Below the pieces are notes generated by a model. It saw only the letters and a program-made list of their open reading frames with translations, did not search any database and had not been told where the DNA came from. This document shows, one piece after another, positions 53,204 through 61,813 of a DNA stretch of 64,000 bases. Positions within the stretch are counted from its first letter, which is position 1; the number at the start of each line of letters is the position of its first letter. The DNA comes from Pedobacter jeongneungensis (lineage in GTDB: Bacteria; Bacteroidota; Bacteroidia; Sphingobacteriales; Sphingobacteriaceae): NCBI RefSeq assembly GCF_000633455.1, contig NZ_AYMG01000023.1:1-64000 (forward strand), read 5' to 3'. The position numbers and the translations under genes are program-made.

Positions 53204-54178
53204 TTATTTCTTACTGCTATACGTAAGGCTTACTTTTTGGGGTTCTTTGCCATAATCGGCCCAAAGTTGATCAAGGGTTTTTCCTGTTAGGGTTTCCCAT
53301 GATTGTGCCGTGTACTGATGCGCCCTTAATTGCTGATCTAATGTGGCAATTAGTCCCGGTTTTACATTTTGTTCTAACCAGGCAAAAAAGCGGGCGGTAA
53401 TCCGGTAGCTGTTGGTATAATTTTGTTTTTCATTGTAAGCTGGCAAACTCCATTTCGAGCCTACATTATCTACCCCATATTTATAACGTACATAATCGGC
53501 AATACCCTCTGTTAACCAAACCGGACCGGCGCTGTAACCATATCCCTGTACAATGTGCATGGTTTCATGTGTTACTACATCAATATCGGTTGGATGTGCC
53601 TTCATATAACCCGCGCTGAACAAAATCCTGTTTCCACTGGCCTCAGCTACGGCTTTATAGGCGGTATCTACTACAAAAAGTACATCATGTGTAGATTTAT
53701 CGTTAAATGTTTTCACCAAAGTTGGATAAATCTCAAAATAAGTAGAGATTAAGTTTTTCCTAACTGTTGGATCTAAATTTGGGTCTTTACTAATGAAAGT
53801 TAAAGTATATCCCTTATGTTTTTCTATACTGTAAGAAACCCAGTTTTTTGAAAGTGCTGTAAATAGCTCTTTCTGGATTTTCTTTTGAGATTTATTTTTA
53901 ACCCATTCGCCGTTTACTTTAATTTCTCCTGCTTTAGCGATAATGGTTGGTGTTTCGTCGGTTACAAAATCAAGCACAACATTTCTTTTCGTTCTGTAGC
54001 CATCTGCCTGGGCAAAGCCTGGGTAAACCTCAAAAAAAGCGGCTTTCAGTTTAGCATCTACAATGGCATTTGTTGCACTGTCTTTGTCGTTAATGGTAAT
54101 TTTATATTCTCTGTTTTGAGCGAAAGCACTGGTTGCTAAAAATGACACCAATGCAAGGGTTAAAAATTTCCTGGTCAT
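53204..54178 (-). CDS. Basic secretory protein family metallopeptidase with an extra N-terminal half-domain
   Basis: 324 residues. Signal peptide ending TSAFAQ (1-21). The C-terminal BSP domain (about 122-324) has the zinc motif THETMHIVQGYG (H204, E205, H208) and TEGIADYVRYKYG. Residues 42-98 (KLKAAFFEVYPGFAQADG, then NVVLDFVTDETPTIIAKAG) look like a second copy of 139-198 (VRKNLISTYFEIYPTLVKTF, then DVLFVVDTAYKAVAEASGN), the first half of a BSP domain without the active site. It may be a propeptide, a binding module or a decayed duplication. The neighbouring BSP lacks this part. Confidence 0.88.
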   Translation of the reverse strand: MTRKFLTLALVSFLATSAFAQNREYKITINDKDSATNAIVDAKLKAAFFEVYPGFAQADGYRTKRNVVLDFVTDETPTIIAKAGEIKVNGEWVKNKSQKKIQKELFTALSKNWVSYSIEKHKGYTLTFISKDPNLDPTVRKNLISTYFEIYPTLVKTFNDKSTHDVLFVVDTAYKAVAEASGNRILFSAGYMKAHPTDIDVVTHETMHIVQGYGYSAGPVWLTEGIADYVRYKYGVDNVGSKWSLPAYNEKQNYTNSYRITARFFAWLEQNVKPGLIATLDQQLRAHQYTAQSWETLTGKTLDQLWADYGKEPQKVSLTYSSKK

Positions 54179-54200
54179 TTGTTTTATTTGTGTGGGTGAT

Positions 54201-54240
54201 AAAAAATGAAAGATCCAGAGTTATCATTCTGAATCTTTCA
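54201..54240 (-). terminator. Intrinsic terminator of the HExxH lipoprotein gene
   Basis: On the minus strand TGAAAGATTCAGA pairs with TCTGGATCTTTCA (one G-T pair) and is followed by TTTTTTATC. Confidence 0.75.
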
Positions 54241-54251
54241 TTATAATAAAT

Positions 54252-55232
54252 TTAATAGGTAATATTTGGGAAATCGGTTTTAGCTTTTGCCAGCATTGGC
54301 GCCCAGTCTGCCCCTTTTTCATCTTTTGATCCGAAAGCAGATAATGCCAATGGCGCCAGGTCTGCTTTGGCTGCGCCACTCCAGAAATGGATAAACTCGC
54401 CAAAATTCATTTTCCTGGTATATTGCTGATAACTTTTGCCCTGAACGGTAATAACCTGTTTAGGAAATTGTTGCGACAACAGGGTAAAGAAACCGTTTAA
54501 AACCTTTGTTTTACCATAGTTTTCATAAATTGGAAGAAACCAGTTTTTAAACCATTGTGTACCTCCTCTTGGGTAACTATCGGTTGTGGTCATCATTTTG
54601 TTCAACCAGCGTTGTGCATCGGCGGTTCTGTTTAAACCTAAATACACATCATACTGATAAATCTCCATCCATTTACTGTCATGCCAGATATCGAAAGCTG
54701 GCGATTCTTTAACACCTTTTGATGCTCCCTCAACTATGTGGCCAATTTCGTGGGTTGATAAATCAATGTCGTTATCTACGCCAGTAACCCAGGCATTTAA
54801 ATCGTTAGAACCACAATCGGTTACATTTCTGTAATCGTGCCCGGCATCAAGATAAGTACCCGGATGGCCGCCACCATATTTACCTGCATGATAAATCACA
54901 AATAAACGGCTATCATCACCAAATTTACCATAAGCTTTTTTAGTGTAATTCCAGGCCTCAGCCATATAGGTTTTTGGCCAAACAATGGTGGGTTTAACAT
55001 CACCGTCGTAATAAACCACCACACTGGTATCATAAGCCACTCGGTTAAGCAGCTGAACGTGTTCAAACCAATGTTCTTTCCAGGTTTTTGGCGGTGCATC
55101 TGGCGGATCTACTGCTTCTACAAGCGGAGGTGCAGGTTCTGCCGTTTCTACAGGAGCATTTTTGCTATTGCAAGCCAAAAGTGCAAATAACATTATTGCT
55201 GATAATGGGAAAATGTTTTTCATAGTTTTCAT
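54252..55232 (-). CDS. Lipoprotein with a zincin HExxH motif, unknown family
   Basis: 326 residues. The signal peptide ends at lipobox LLAC with Cys 21, followed by an acidic Pro-rich spacer (about 25-50). The zinc motif HEIGH is at 161-165; downstream Glu and Asp residues in KWMEIYQYD could be the third ligand. Other conserved-looking parts: YGGGHPGTYLDAGHDYRNV (about 119-137) and GGTQWFKNWFLPIYENYG. I do not recognise a named family; the domain may be distantly BSP- or collagenase-like. It stands between a BSP peptidase and SusD, so a glycoprotein- or protein-cleaving role at the outer membrane is a fair inference. Confidence 0.72.
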   Translation of the reverse strand: MKTMKNIFPLSAIMLFALLACNSKNAPVETAEPAPPLVEAVDPPDAPPKTWKEHWFEHVQLLNRVAYDTSVVVYYDGDVKPTIVWPKTYMAEAWNYTKKAYGKFGDDSRLFVIYHAGKYGGGHPGTYLDAGHDYRNVTDCGSNDLNAWVTGVDNDIDLSTHEIGHIVEGASKGVKESPAFDIWHDSKWMEIYQYDVYLGLNRTADAQRWLNKMMTTTDSYPRGGTQWFKNWFLPIYENYGKTKVLNGFFTLLSQQFPKQVITVQGKSYQQYTRKMNFGEFIHFWSGAAKADLAPLALSAFGSKDEKGADWAPMLAKAKTDFPNITY

Positions 55233-55244
55233 ATTAATGGGTTC

Positions 55245-55281
55245 AAAAAAAGCACCGAGTAGAATACCCGGTGCTTTTTAT
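55245..55281. terminator. Intrinsic terminator of the susC-susD operon (PUL)
   Basis: The stem AAAAAGCACCG / CGGTGCTTTTT is nearly symmetric, with A- and T-runs on both sides. It separates susD from the lipoprotein gene. Confidence 0.85.
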
Positions 55282-55284
55282 ATT

Positions 55285-57111
55285 TTACCAGCCTGTATTT
55301 TGTACAATTACCGGAACTTTTTGAATTTCGTTACTTGGTATTGGCCATAGGTAGTGTTTCTTTTGGAAAACCCTGTTTTCCGTAACCACAGGCGTGAAAA
55401 ATCCAGGGGCATTTTGGGAAATATTTAAACCCCTGATCTGTGTATCGGTAGTTTCGGCAATTTTCCATTCTCTGGTATAGAAATAACGGTCTAATTCGAA
55501 AGCCAATTCTACACGGCGCTCTCTACGGATCGCATCTTTCATATCGGTTGGCACTGGAAGTCCACCGGTTCCATAAGCAGGAATACCAGCCCTTGTACGG
55601 ATCCTGTTTAAATAAACCAGAATATCTGGGTCTGATGGATTCGACTCCTGTAATGCCTCGATATAATCTAAATAAATCTCAGCTAACCTGATCATGGTAA
55701 AAATGGTTCTACCACTTGTCCAACCGGCAACGGTTAAGTGTTTTCTTGAAGTGTAACCTGTTTTGGTATAATCGTTATTAGGAATACCACTTTTTCCGGC
55801 ATTGCCATTAAACTCAAAACTGGTAATGATATTTGAAGAAGTGTTGATCCATTTACGGCCAGAATAAGTAATGTTGGCATAAAAACGTGGCTCACGGTTC
55901 ACATACATATTACTAATTGCTCTTGCTGCCCCCTGATCGTTGGGATCTGGTGCCTGATAAGCGGAGGTACCAGTAGCAGAATATGACGGATCGTTTTCGA
56001 TTGGCAAACCATTGGCAGTAAAGTAAGCATCAACTAATTGTTGAGATGGAGAAAGGAAAGAGCCACCTTTATCACCACCTGAAGCTCCACTATGATTCGG
56101 GGCTAATGAGTATTGATAAAGCGTTACATCTCCTCCCCTACCAAAAATAATCTCAGAGTTCCATCCGTTTAAAAACACATCCCTTGTTGCTATAAAGGCT
56201 CTATTGAAAGCATTATTTTGCAAACCATTAGGTGTAGAAGTAACACTGTACAGCGCATAATTAGCATAATTAGCATTATTTAAAAATGCCTTAGCGGCAG
56301 TAGCTAATCTTGTCCATTTTGCAACACTATAGGTTTGGTTGATCAATTGCTTGCCGTCCTGATTTTTAAGGTTTGCATAATCTGTATTTCCATTAAACAA
56401 CGGACGGGCCGCCGTTAACAAAGCTTTAATTTTGTAAGCATCTGCAACAGAGCCTGTAATATGACCATAGTCTTCGGCCGCTTGCGGCGTAGCTGGAAGT
56501 TTAGTGCTTACCGCATCTAATTCACTTACGATGTACTCGATACACTCATCCATTGAATTACGTGGTTTACTGATTGCCGCTAATGGTGCATCAGACGCAA
56601 TAGGATCATTTCCCAGCAAAACTACCGGCCCATACTGTCTTACGAGATAGTAATAATAGATGGCTCTTAAAGCCCTGGCCTCATTGTAATAGCGGTTAAC
56701 AATATCAATACCACCAAGATTACAGTCGGTACATTTGGTTACATTAGCCATAAAAGAACTAGCTGCCTGAATACCACGGTAAAAGTTCTGCCAGTGATAA
56801 TTTACGGAGCCACTTGTTGCATCCCATGCACCTGTATTTACATTTTCGCTAAAGTTTGGCAAAGTATAATCAGCTTCATCAGAAGCTGCTGTCCAAGGAC
56901 CAATATTACCCAATGCCGATGGCGAACGGTCCTGATCCTGATCTGGAATAGTAGAATAAACGTTTGCTAATGCCTGCTCCACAGTAGCCTTTTTCTGATA
57001 CATCTGATCGAAGGTTAGCCTATCGTCAGGCACCTGGTTTAAAAATTTCTTACAGCCATAATTGCCTACTACCAGCAATGCGCCAACTGTATATATCAAT
57101 ATTTTTTTCAT
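55285..57111 (-). CDS. RagB/SusD family nutrient-binding lipoprotein (PUL)
   Basis: 608 residues. The signal peptide ends at a lipobox Cys (GNYGCKKFLNQVPDD), followed by the standard SusD start. TPR helices with ALRAIYYYYLVRQYGPV (about 140-156) and the C-terminal RRERRVELAFELDRYFYTREWKI-type segment (about 530-550) confirm the family. It should bind the glycan delivered to the SusC channel encoded 10 bp upstream. A strong terminator directly follows the stop. The context with GH92 enzymes points to mannose-bearing ligands. Confidence 0.93.
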   Translation of the reverse strand: MKKILIYTVGALLVVGNYGCKKFLNQVPDDRLTFDQMYQKKATVEQALANVYSTIPDQDQDRSPSALGNIGPWTAASDEADYTLPNFSENVNTGAWDATSGSVNYHWQNFYRGIQAASSFMANVTKCTDCNLGGIDIVNRYYNEARALRAIYYYYLVRQYGPVVLLGNDPIASDAPLAAISKPRNSMDECIEYIVSELDAVSTKLPATPQAAEDYGHITGSVADAYKIKALLTAARPLFNGNTDYANLKNQDGKQLINQTYSVAKWTRLATAAKAFLNNANYANYALYSVTSTPNGLQNNAFNRAFIATRDVFLNGWNSEIIFGRGGDVTLYQYSLAPNHSGASGGDKGGSFLSPSQQLVDAYFTANGLPIENDPSYSATGTSAYQAPDPNDQGAARAISNMYVNREPRFYANITYSGRKWINTSSNIITSFEFNGNAGKSGIPNNDYTKTGYTSRKHLTVAGWTSGRTIFTMIRLAEIYLDYIEALQESNPSDPDILVYLNRIRTRAGIPAYGTGGLPVPTDMKDAIRRERRVELAFELDRYFYTREWKIAETTDTQIRGLNISQNAPGFFTPVVTENRVFQKKHYLWPIPSNEIQKVPVIVQNTGW

Positions 57112-57121
57112 CCTTTTTATT

Positions 57122-60100
57122 TTAAAAATTAGCGGTAATACCCAAAGAATAATTAGACGTTAATGGATATCTGGTACCGTTATCTGTACCTAATTCGGGA
57201 TCCCATAGTTTGAATTTGCTGATGGTAAATACGTTATAGCCCATTGCATAAATCCTCATGCGCTTAACACCAATGGATTTGATCCCATTTTTAAGGGTAT
57301 AGCCTAAGTCGGCATTTTTCAACCTCAAGAAACTGATATCACGTTTCCACCAGGTACTGGGCTGGTAGTTGTTGCTATTGGTACCACCATAAGATAAACG
57401 TGGATACACTGCATCCTGACGGGGATTAGTTGGGGTCCAGCGATCAGCAGCCACTGCTAACATGTTGCCCAAACCGCCCGAATTGGCGAATGACGGGATG
57501 TTCAATAAGATATCTGCATTATCCTGTCCCTGGAAGAACAGACCAAAATCGAAGTTTTTATAGGTTAATGAGAAACCGAAACCATAAGTGGTACTTGGGA
57601 TATCGCCCCTGCCAATTACCGTTTTATCGAACGAGTCGATTTTACCATCACCATTTAGATCTTTGTACTTGATATCGCCCGGCATCAAGGTTCCAAACTG
57701 TGTAGGGCTGGCATTGATTTCAGCCTGACTATCGAATAATTTTTCAGCAATATAACCTACCCTTGTAGCGGCCAGTATGTTAAGACCTCGTTGCTCCATC
57801 CATGGATAAGCCTGTGGAGCCTGATCGTTCTCAATTACTTTATCTTTATTGTAGGTAAAGTTGGCTCTTAAATTAAGCGACCAATCTTTACCAAATTGGG
57901 TATCGTACTGTATGGTACCATCAATACCTTTATTTTCTACTATACCCAGGTTACCGATTGGGGTATTGGCCAAACCGATATAATTCGGTACCGTTCCCCT
58001 TGTGATAAACTGGTTCTTTCTTCTTTCTTTGAAGAAATCAACAATGAATGAAAGGTTATTGTTCAGGGTTTTCAACTCAAAACCCAGATCCTGTTTGCGT
58101 GTTTCAGCCCAGGTTACATCAACCCCATAAGCTAATACGCCTAAACCTCCTGTAGAGGTATTATTACCCGGCACTATTGATCCATTCTGACCAAAAGTAT
58201 AACTCGCAGCCCCGCCAACTTTGGTTAAATAATAAAAACGGTCTCCCTCGTTTGCTGCATAGCCCGAGCCACTGCCACCACTTCCAACAATACCATCAGA
58301 ATAACGGAATTTAACCATTTGGATAGCATCTTTAAGTGGTTCGAAAAATTTCTCGCTCGAAAGCAACCAACCGATACCCAATGCAGGGAAAAAACCATAA
58401 CGTTTGTTAGGTGCAAAGTTTTCTGAACCGTTATAGCCCATGTTAAATTCGAAGAAATACTTATTATCATAAGCATAAGTAGCACGACTTACCATACCCT
58501 GCAACCTATATGGTAGCGAAAGGGTTAAGTTACCGGCAAATGGATTTGTATTATCATTCTGGTTATACAATAATAAACCGCTCACAGCATGCTTTCCAAA
58601 CGTGCGGTTGTAGTTAACCCCAAGCTCAAAATACATTTTCTTATCACCGCTGTTATTAATGCCATAATTCAAGAAATCCTGCCCCTGAAGTACCTGTATG
58701 TATTTATAACCTGAATTTGGATCCCCTGGAGTGATATAAGGATCGGACTGGCTAATCCGGTATATGGTTTCTCTCTTCGTTCTGTTAATAAAATTGCTAT
58801 TGCTTACATCAAAAGAGAACATTGAAGTTACAGATAAACCCGGTGTCAGTTCTTTTAGATCCTGGGTCAAACGAATATTTGAGTATAATTGGGTATTATA
58901 ACCAACTCTATATCCGTTCCTGGTAATATCCCCATAAGGGTTACGCTGATCGGCCTGGGGACTAACACCCGGCAGAGTTCCATTCGGAAAAAGGATCGGG
59001 AATGAAGTTGGGTTGATCTGGAAAGCCTGGCTGAAGATATCCTGTGCACTATAGCTGCTTGGGTAGTTGTTCTGTCCCAAAATCCCTTTTATACCTAAGT
59101 CCAACTTGGTGGTACCTGTAATATCCCAGTTTAAGTTGGCATTCACATTATAACGGCCATAATTCTGTTTTACAGCAGAGTTTACGGCTTCATCGGTTTT
59201 AAATAAACCATCTTCGCCATAATATCCCAATGAAACGTAGTATTTTGCATTGCTTACACCACCTGAAAGATTAGCTGTTGCCGATCTGTTTCTACCAAAA
59301 TCGTTATAAATAGCATCAAACCAGTTTACATTTGGATAAAGTACCGGATCGGTACCAGCCGCAGTTTTCTGAACAGCATCTAGTGAGTATGCTGGTGTAA
59401 ATGCGCCTGCTGCACCTGCCCTTAAATAATCTGAATATTTAGCTTCATTAGCCAGGTTCATATAATCCACACCATCAATTAACTGCGGTCTTTTAGTGAA
59501 ACGACTCACACCTTCATAATATTCCACATTGATTTTCGGCGTACCAATTTTACCTTGCTTGGTATTGATTAAAATTACACCGTTCGCTCCACGGATACCA
59601 TAAACCGCTGTTGCAGCAGCATCTTTCAGTACAGTAAAATTCTCTACATCATATACACTGATATCGTTCAGGTTACGGTTTGGAACACCATCGATAATGA
59701 CAAGCGGCCCCCTATCGGTACCTGTTAACGAAGATATACCACGGATAAAAATATCAGATCCGGTTGCACCTGGCTCACCATTTCTAGATACGTTAACCAC
59801 ACCTGGTATACGGCCTGCCAATAACTGGCTCATGCTCGAAACCGGTTGTTTTAAATCGGCAACATTAACCGAAGATTGTGCACCTACCAAACTCTCTTTT
59901 TTCTGTGTACCAAAACCCACAATAGCCACCTCCTGTAAATTGGCGCCAACGGTTTCTTTTAAACGGATATCCAATACCGTTTGCGTGCCAACAGGGATCT
60001 CTTTTGTATCGTAACCTACATAAGTTACAATTAAAATGGCATCCTGACCTGGGACGGTAATGGTAAAGGCACCATTTACATCTGCGGCAGCACTGGTAGA

Positions 60101-60343
60101 ACTACCTTTAACTTTTACACCTGCTCCTGGCAATGGTGCGCCTGTTTCATCTTTAATTATTCCTCGGATTACAATATCGGCCCTGGTTTGACTAACCGCA
60201 ACCGAACTGTTTATATTAATGGCAGAAGCATTAGCTGTTGCATAAAAACCACTGCTTAAAGCTAATGTAAAAGCGATAGCCTTAAAAGCACAATCTTTAA
60301 GCCTGAGCCTTCCCCCAGTTAAATTTGTATTTTTTTTCATCAT
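57122..60343 (-). CDS. SusC/RagA family TonB-linked outer-membrane transporter (PUL)
   Basis: 1073 residues. An unusually long signal region (MMKKNTNLTGGRLRLKDCAF... to about 45) contains a hydrophobic core FKAIAFTLALSSGFYATANA. Then a carboxypeptidase-regulatory-like domain (about 58-140), a plug with VGFGTQKKESLVGAQSSV and PLVIIDGVPNRNL (about 145-260), and the barrel ending in Phe. No STN domain. It pairs with the SusD 10 bp downstream and imports the oligosaccharides. The discoidin lipoprotein gene lies 125 bp upstream in the same direction. Confidence 0.93.
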   Translation of the reverse strand: MMKKNTNLTGGRLRLKDCAFKAIAFTLALSSGFYATANASAININSSVAVSQTRADIVIRGIIKDETGAPLPGAGVKVKGSSTSAAADVNGAFTITVPGQDAILIVTYVGYDTKEIPVGTQTVLDIRLKETVGANLQEVAIVGFGTQKKESLVGAQSSVNVADLKQPVSSMSQLLAGRIPGVVNVSRNGEPGATGSDIFIRGISSLTGTDRGPLVIIDGVPNRNLNDISVYDVENFTVLKDAAATAVYGIRGANGVILINTKQGKIGTPKINVEYYEGVSRFTKRPQLIDGVDYMNLANEAKYSDYLRAGAAGAFTPAYSLDAVQKTAAGTDPVLYPNVNWFDAIYNDFGRNRSATANLSGGVSNAKYYVSLGYYGEDGLFKTDEAVNSAVKQNYGRYNVNANLNWDITGTTKLDLGIKGILGQNNYPSSYSAQDIFSQAFQINPTSFPILFPNGTLPGVSPQADQRNPYGDITRNGYRVGYNTQLYSNIRLTQDLKELTPGLSVTSMFSFDVSNSNFINRTKRETIYRISQSDPYITPGDPNSGYKYIQVLQGQDFLNYGINNSGDKKMYFELGVNYNRTFGKHAVSGLLLYNQNDNTNPFAGNLTLSLPYRLQGMVSRATYAYDNKYFFEFNMGYNGSENFAPNKRYGFFPALGIGWLLSSEKFFEPLKDAIQMVKFRYSDGIVGSGGSGSGYAANEGDRFYYLTKVGGAASYTFGQNGSIVPGNNTSTGGLGVLAYGVDVTWAETRKQDLGFELKTLNNNLSFIVDFFKERRKNQFITRGTVPNYIGLANTPIGNLGIVENKGIDGTIQYDTQFGKDWSLNLRANFTYNKDKVIENDQAPQAYPWMEQRGLNILAATRVGYIAEKLFDSQAEINASPTQFGTLMPGDIKYKDLNGDGKIDSFDKTVIGRGDIPSTTYGFGFSLTYKNFDFGLFFQGQDNADILLNIPSFANSGGLGNMLAVAADRWTPTNPRQDAVYPRLSYGGTNSNNYQPSTWWKRDISFLRLKNADLGYTLKNGIKSIGVKRMRIYAMGYNVFTISKFKLWDPELGTDNGTRYPLTSNYSLGITANF

Positions 60344-60468
60344 AAAATTAGTTGTTGTTAACAGAAATACTGTTATTGGGTCTATTGATCAGTTGAAAAT
60401 TTTATTGCCTGCCACATTAACTGGCAGAATAAATCTTAATTTGTCTTATTTACAGCAATAGTGATAAA

Positions 60469-61029
60469 TTACTGTTGCTCCTCAGGCACTTCAATTACAC
60501 GCCACTCAGACAACTGGAACAGAGAACCGTTATTATTTGCCGTAATACTAAGTCTGTAGTATTTATACAGGACTTTGTTTTTGAAATTATAGGTTTTGGT
60601 CATGTTACGGCCCGAAAATGTTTCACCTGTTCTTGTATCAAGATCTACCCAGTTGCTACCATCTGTAGAGCCACTTAACTTCCAGTTTTTAGGATCCCTA
60701 TCAGGAGCATCACCACCTGATGTTAAAGTATAAGATGCCACTTGTTGAGGTGAAGGAAAGGTTAACTGAAGATAAAGGCTCGCCTGATAAGGATTGATCA
60801 GGAATTTTGTGTTGATGTCATTATCCACCACTTTTAACGATCCTTCTCCTGCCGAGGCACCGCCAGAGTTTTCAATGTTAACAGAAAGCGCGGCCTTAGC
60901 GGTCACATCTACCTTTGCTTTCCAGGTAAAAAGATCCACTGCAGGATACTCTTCTTTACCACATCCAAGAAGTAAAGCTAAAGCAAAGCAGAGCCCGACA
61001 GCTTTCTTGGTCATTTTTAAAAGATTCAT
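60469..61029 (-). CDS. Lipoprotein with an F5/8 type C (discoidin-like) carbohydrate-binding domain
   Basis: 186 residues; signal peptide and lipobox LLLGC (Cys about 23). After a spacer, a discoidin/F5/8C domain (about 45-180) is indicated by VVDNDINTKFLINPYQASLYLQLTF, the SGGDAPDRDPKNWKLSGS segment and the closing YRLSITANNNGSLFQLSEW. Such domains bind sugars. It precedes susC and probably acts as an extra surface glycan-binding protein of the PUL. Start ATG 61029 or 61014 (MTKKAVG); the lipobox works for both. Two operator-like palindromes lie 420-535 bp upstream. Confidence 0.85.
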   Translation of the reverse strand: MNLLKMTKKAVGLCFALALLLGCGKEEYPAVDLFTWKAKVDVTAKAALSVNIENSGGASAGEGSLKVVDNDINTKFLINPYQASLYLQLTFPSPQQVASYTLTSGGDAPDRDPKNWKLSGSTDGSNWVDLDTRTGETFSGRNMTKTYNFKNKVLYKYYRLSITANNNGSLFQLSEWRVIEVPEEQQ

Positions 61030-61447
61030 AATTGATAATTTATTGTTTGTTGGTTATAAAATGTGCAATATTTAGCCACATGATCCATTATAGATCAGGA
61101 ATTCAATCCGTTAAAAAAAAAGCTAATGATAAAATGTGCAGAAAATCACTCATTCAGCATATTAACCCCTGTATAAGTTAATTGGGGGTTAATGGTACAA
61201 ACTGCCGGTTTACGGCGATATGATTTTCAGTTAATTAAACGCTAGCTTCTTTTGTATTACGAAGAAAACACTAAAGGCGCATGGCATAGCCGGAGCTGGT
61301 TTGGTAAGTTTTTAGTCATGATCAGTTTGGTTTGGTGTTTGATTAGTTCGTTGTTTTCTGTAGGGCAGAATAGGGTGTTTTAGGATGTAAAATTTATTCC
61401 ATTTAGTTTCTCCTTTAATTTTATGAATGGTTAGTTACTTTTTGGTT

Positions 61448-61467
61448 AAACTAAAACGTTTTAGTTT
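61448..61467. promoter_or_regulatory. 20-bp perfect palindrome, LacI-type operator candidate
   Basis: AAACTAAAACGTTTTAGTTT is perfectly symmetric about a central CG, as operators of LacI-family regulators are. The core TAAAACGTTTTA recurs at 61551-61562, 52868-52879 and 62128-62139. Confidence 0.65.
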
Positions 61468-61550
61468 TGTTTTGTAAAAAAAAGCCTTGATCAACGATCA
61501 ACACTTTGCTTTTGTATTAGCTAAATAAAAATGCTTAAATAACTGAAGAC

Positions 61551-61562
61551 TAAAACGTTTTA
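61551..61562. promoter_or_regulatory. Second palindrome TAAAACGTTTTA
   Basis: Centre 99 bp from the centre of the site at 61448-61467, a spacing that would let a repressor tetramer loop the DNA. Confidence 0.55.
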
Positions 61563-61704
61563 TTAAACAATAATAAGCATATTATTAATAAATCAAGAAT
61601 TATTTATTTTTTTTTATTCCGGATATATTAAAAAAATACGCCTGTTGGCCAGATTAAAAGAAATATGAATGAGAATATCCTACAAAAAGTGCCTTTTTCT
61701 TAAG

Positions 61705-61767
61705 AAAAAAGAAAAAATGGAGATTAACCACAGAATTACTTTATTAAAATTGCAATTCTGCGGTTAG
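61705..61767 (-). terminator. Intrinsic terminator of the ROK gene
   Basis: On the minus strand AACCGCAGAATT pairs with AATTCTGTGGTT (one G-T pair) and is followed after a short spacer by TTTTTTC and TTTTTTC. Confidence 0.6.
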
Positions 61768-61813
61768 TTTTAGCTTGAATTAAAAAAAATGTAAAATACT
61801 CTGATAAAACACT

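Larger units (their letters stand above)
61030..61813. other. Long regulatory gap upstream of the discoidin-susC-susD operon
   Basis: 784 bp without a gene. It contains two palindromic operator candidates (61448-61467 and 61551-61562) and, at the right, the terminator of the ROK gene. The promoter must lie here, but I found no exact TAnnTTTG box on the minus strand; a transcript from near the operators would have a leader of about 400 nt. Confidence 0.55.
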
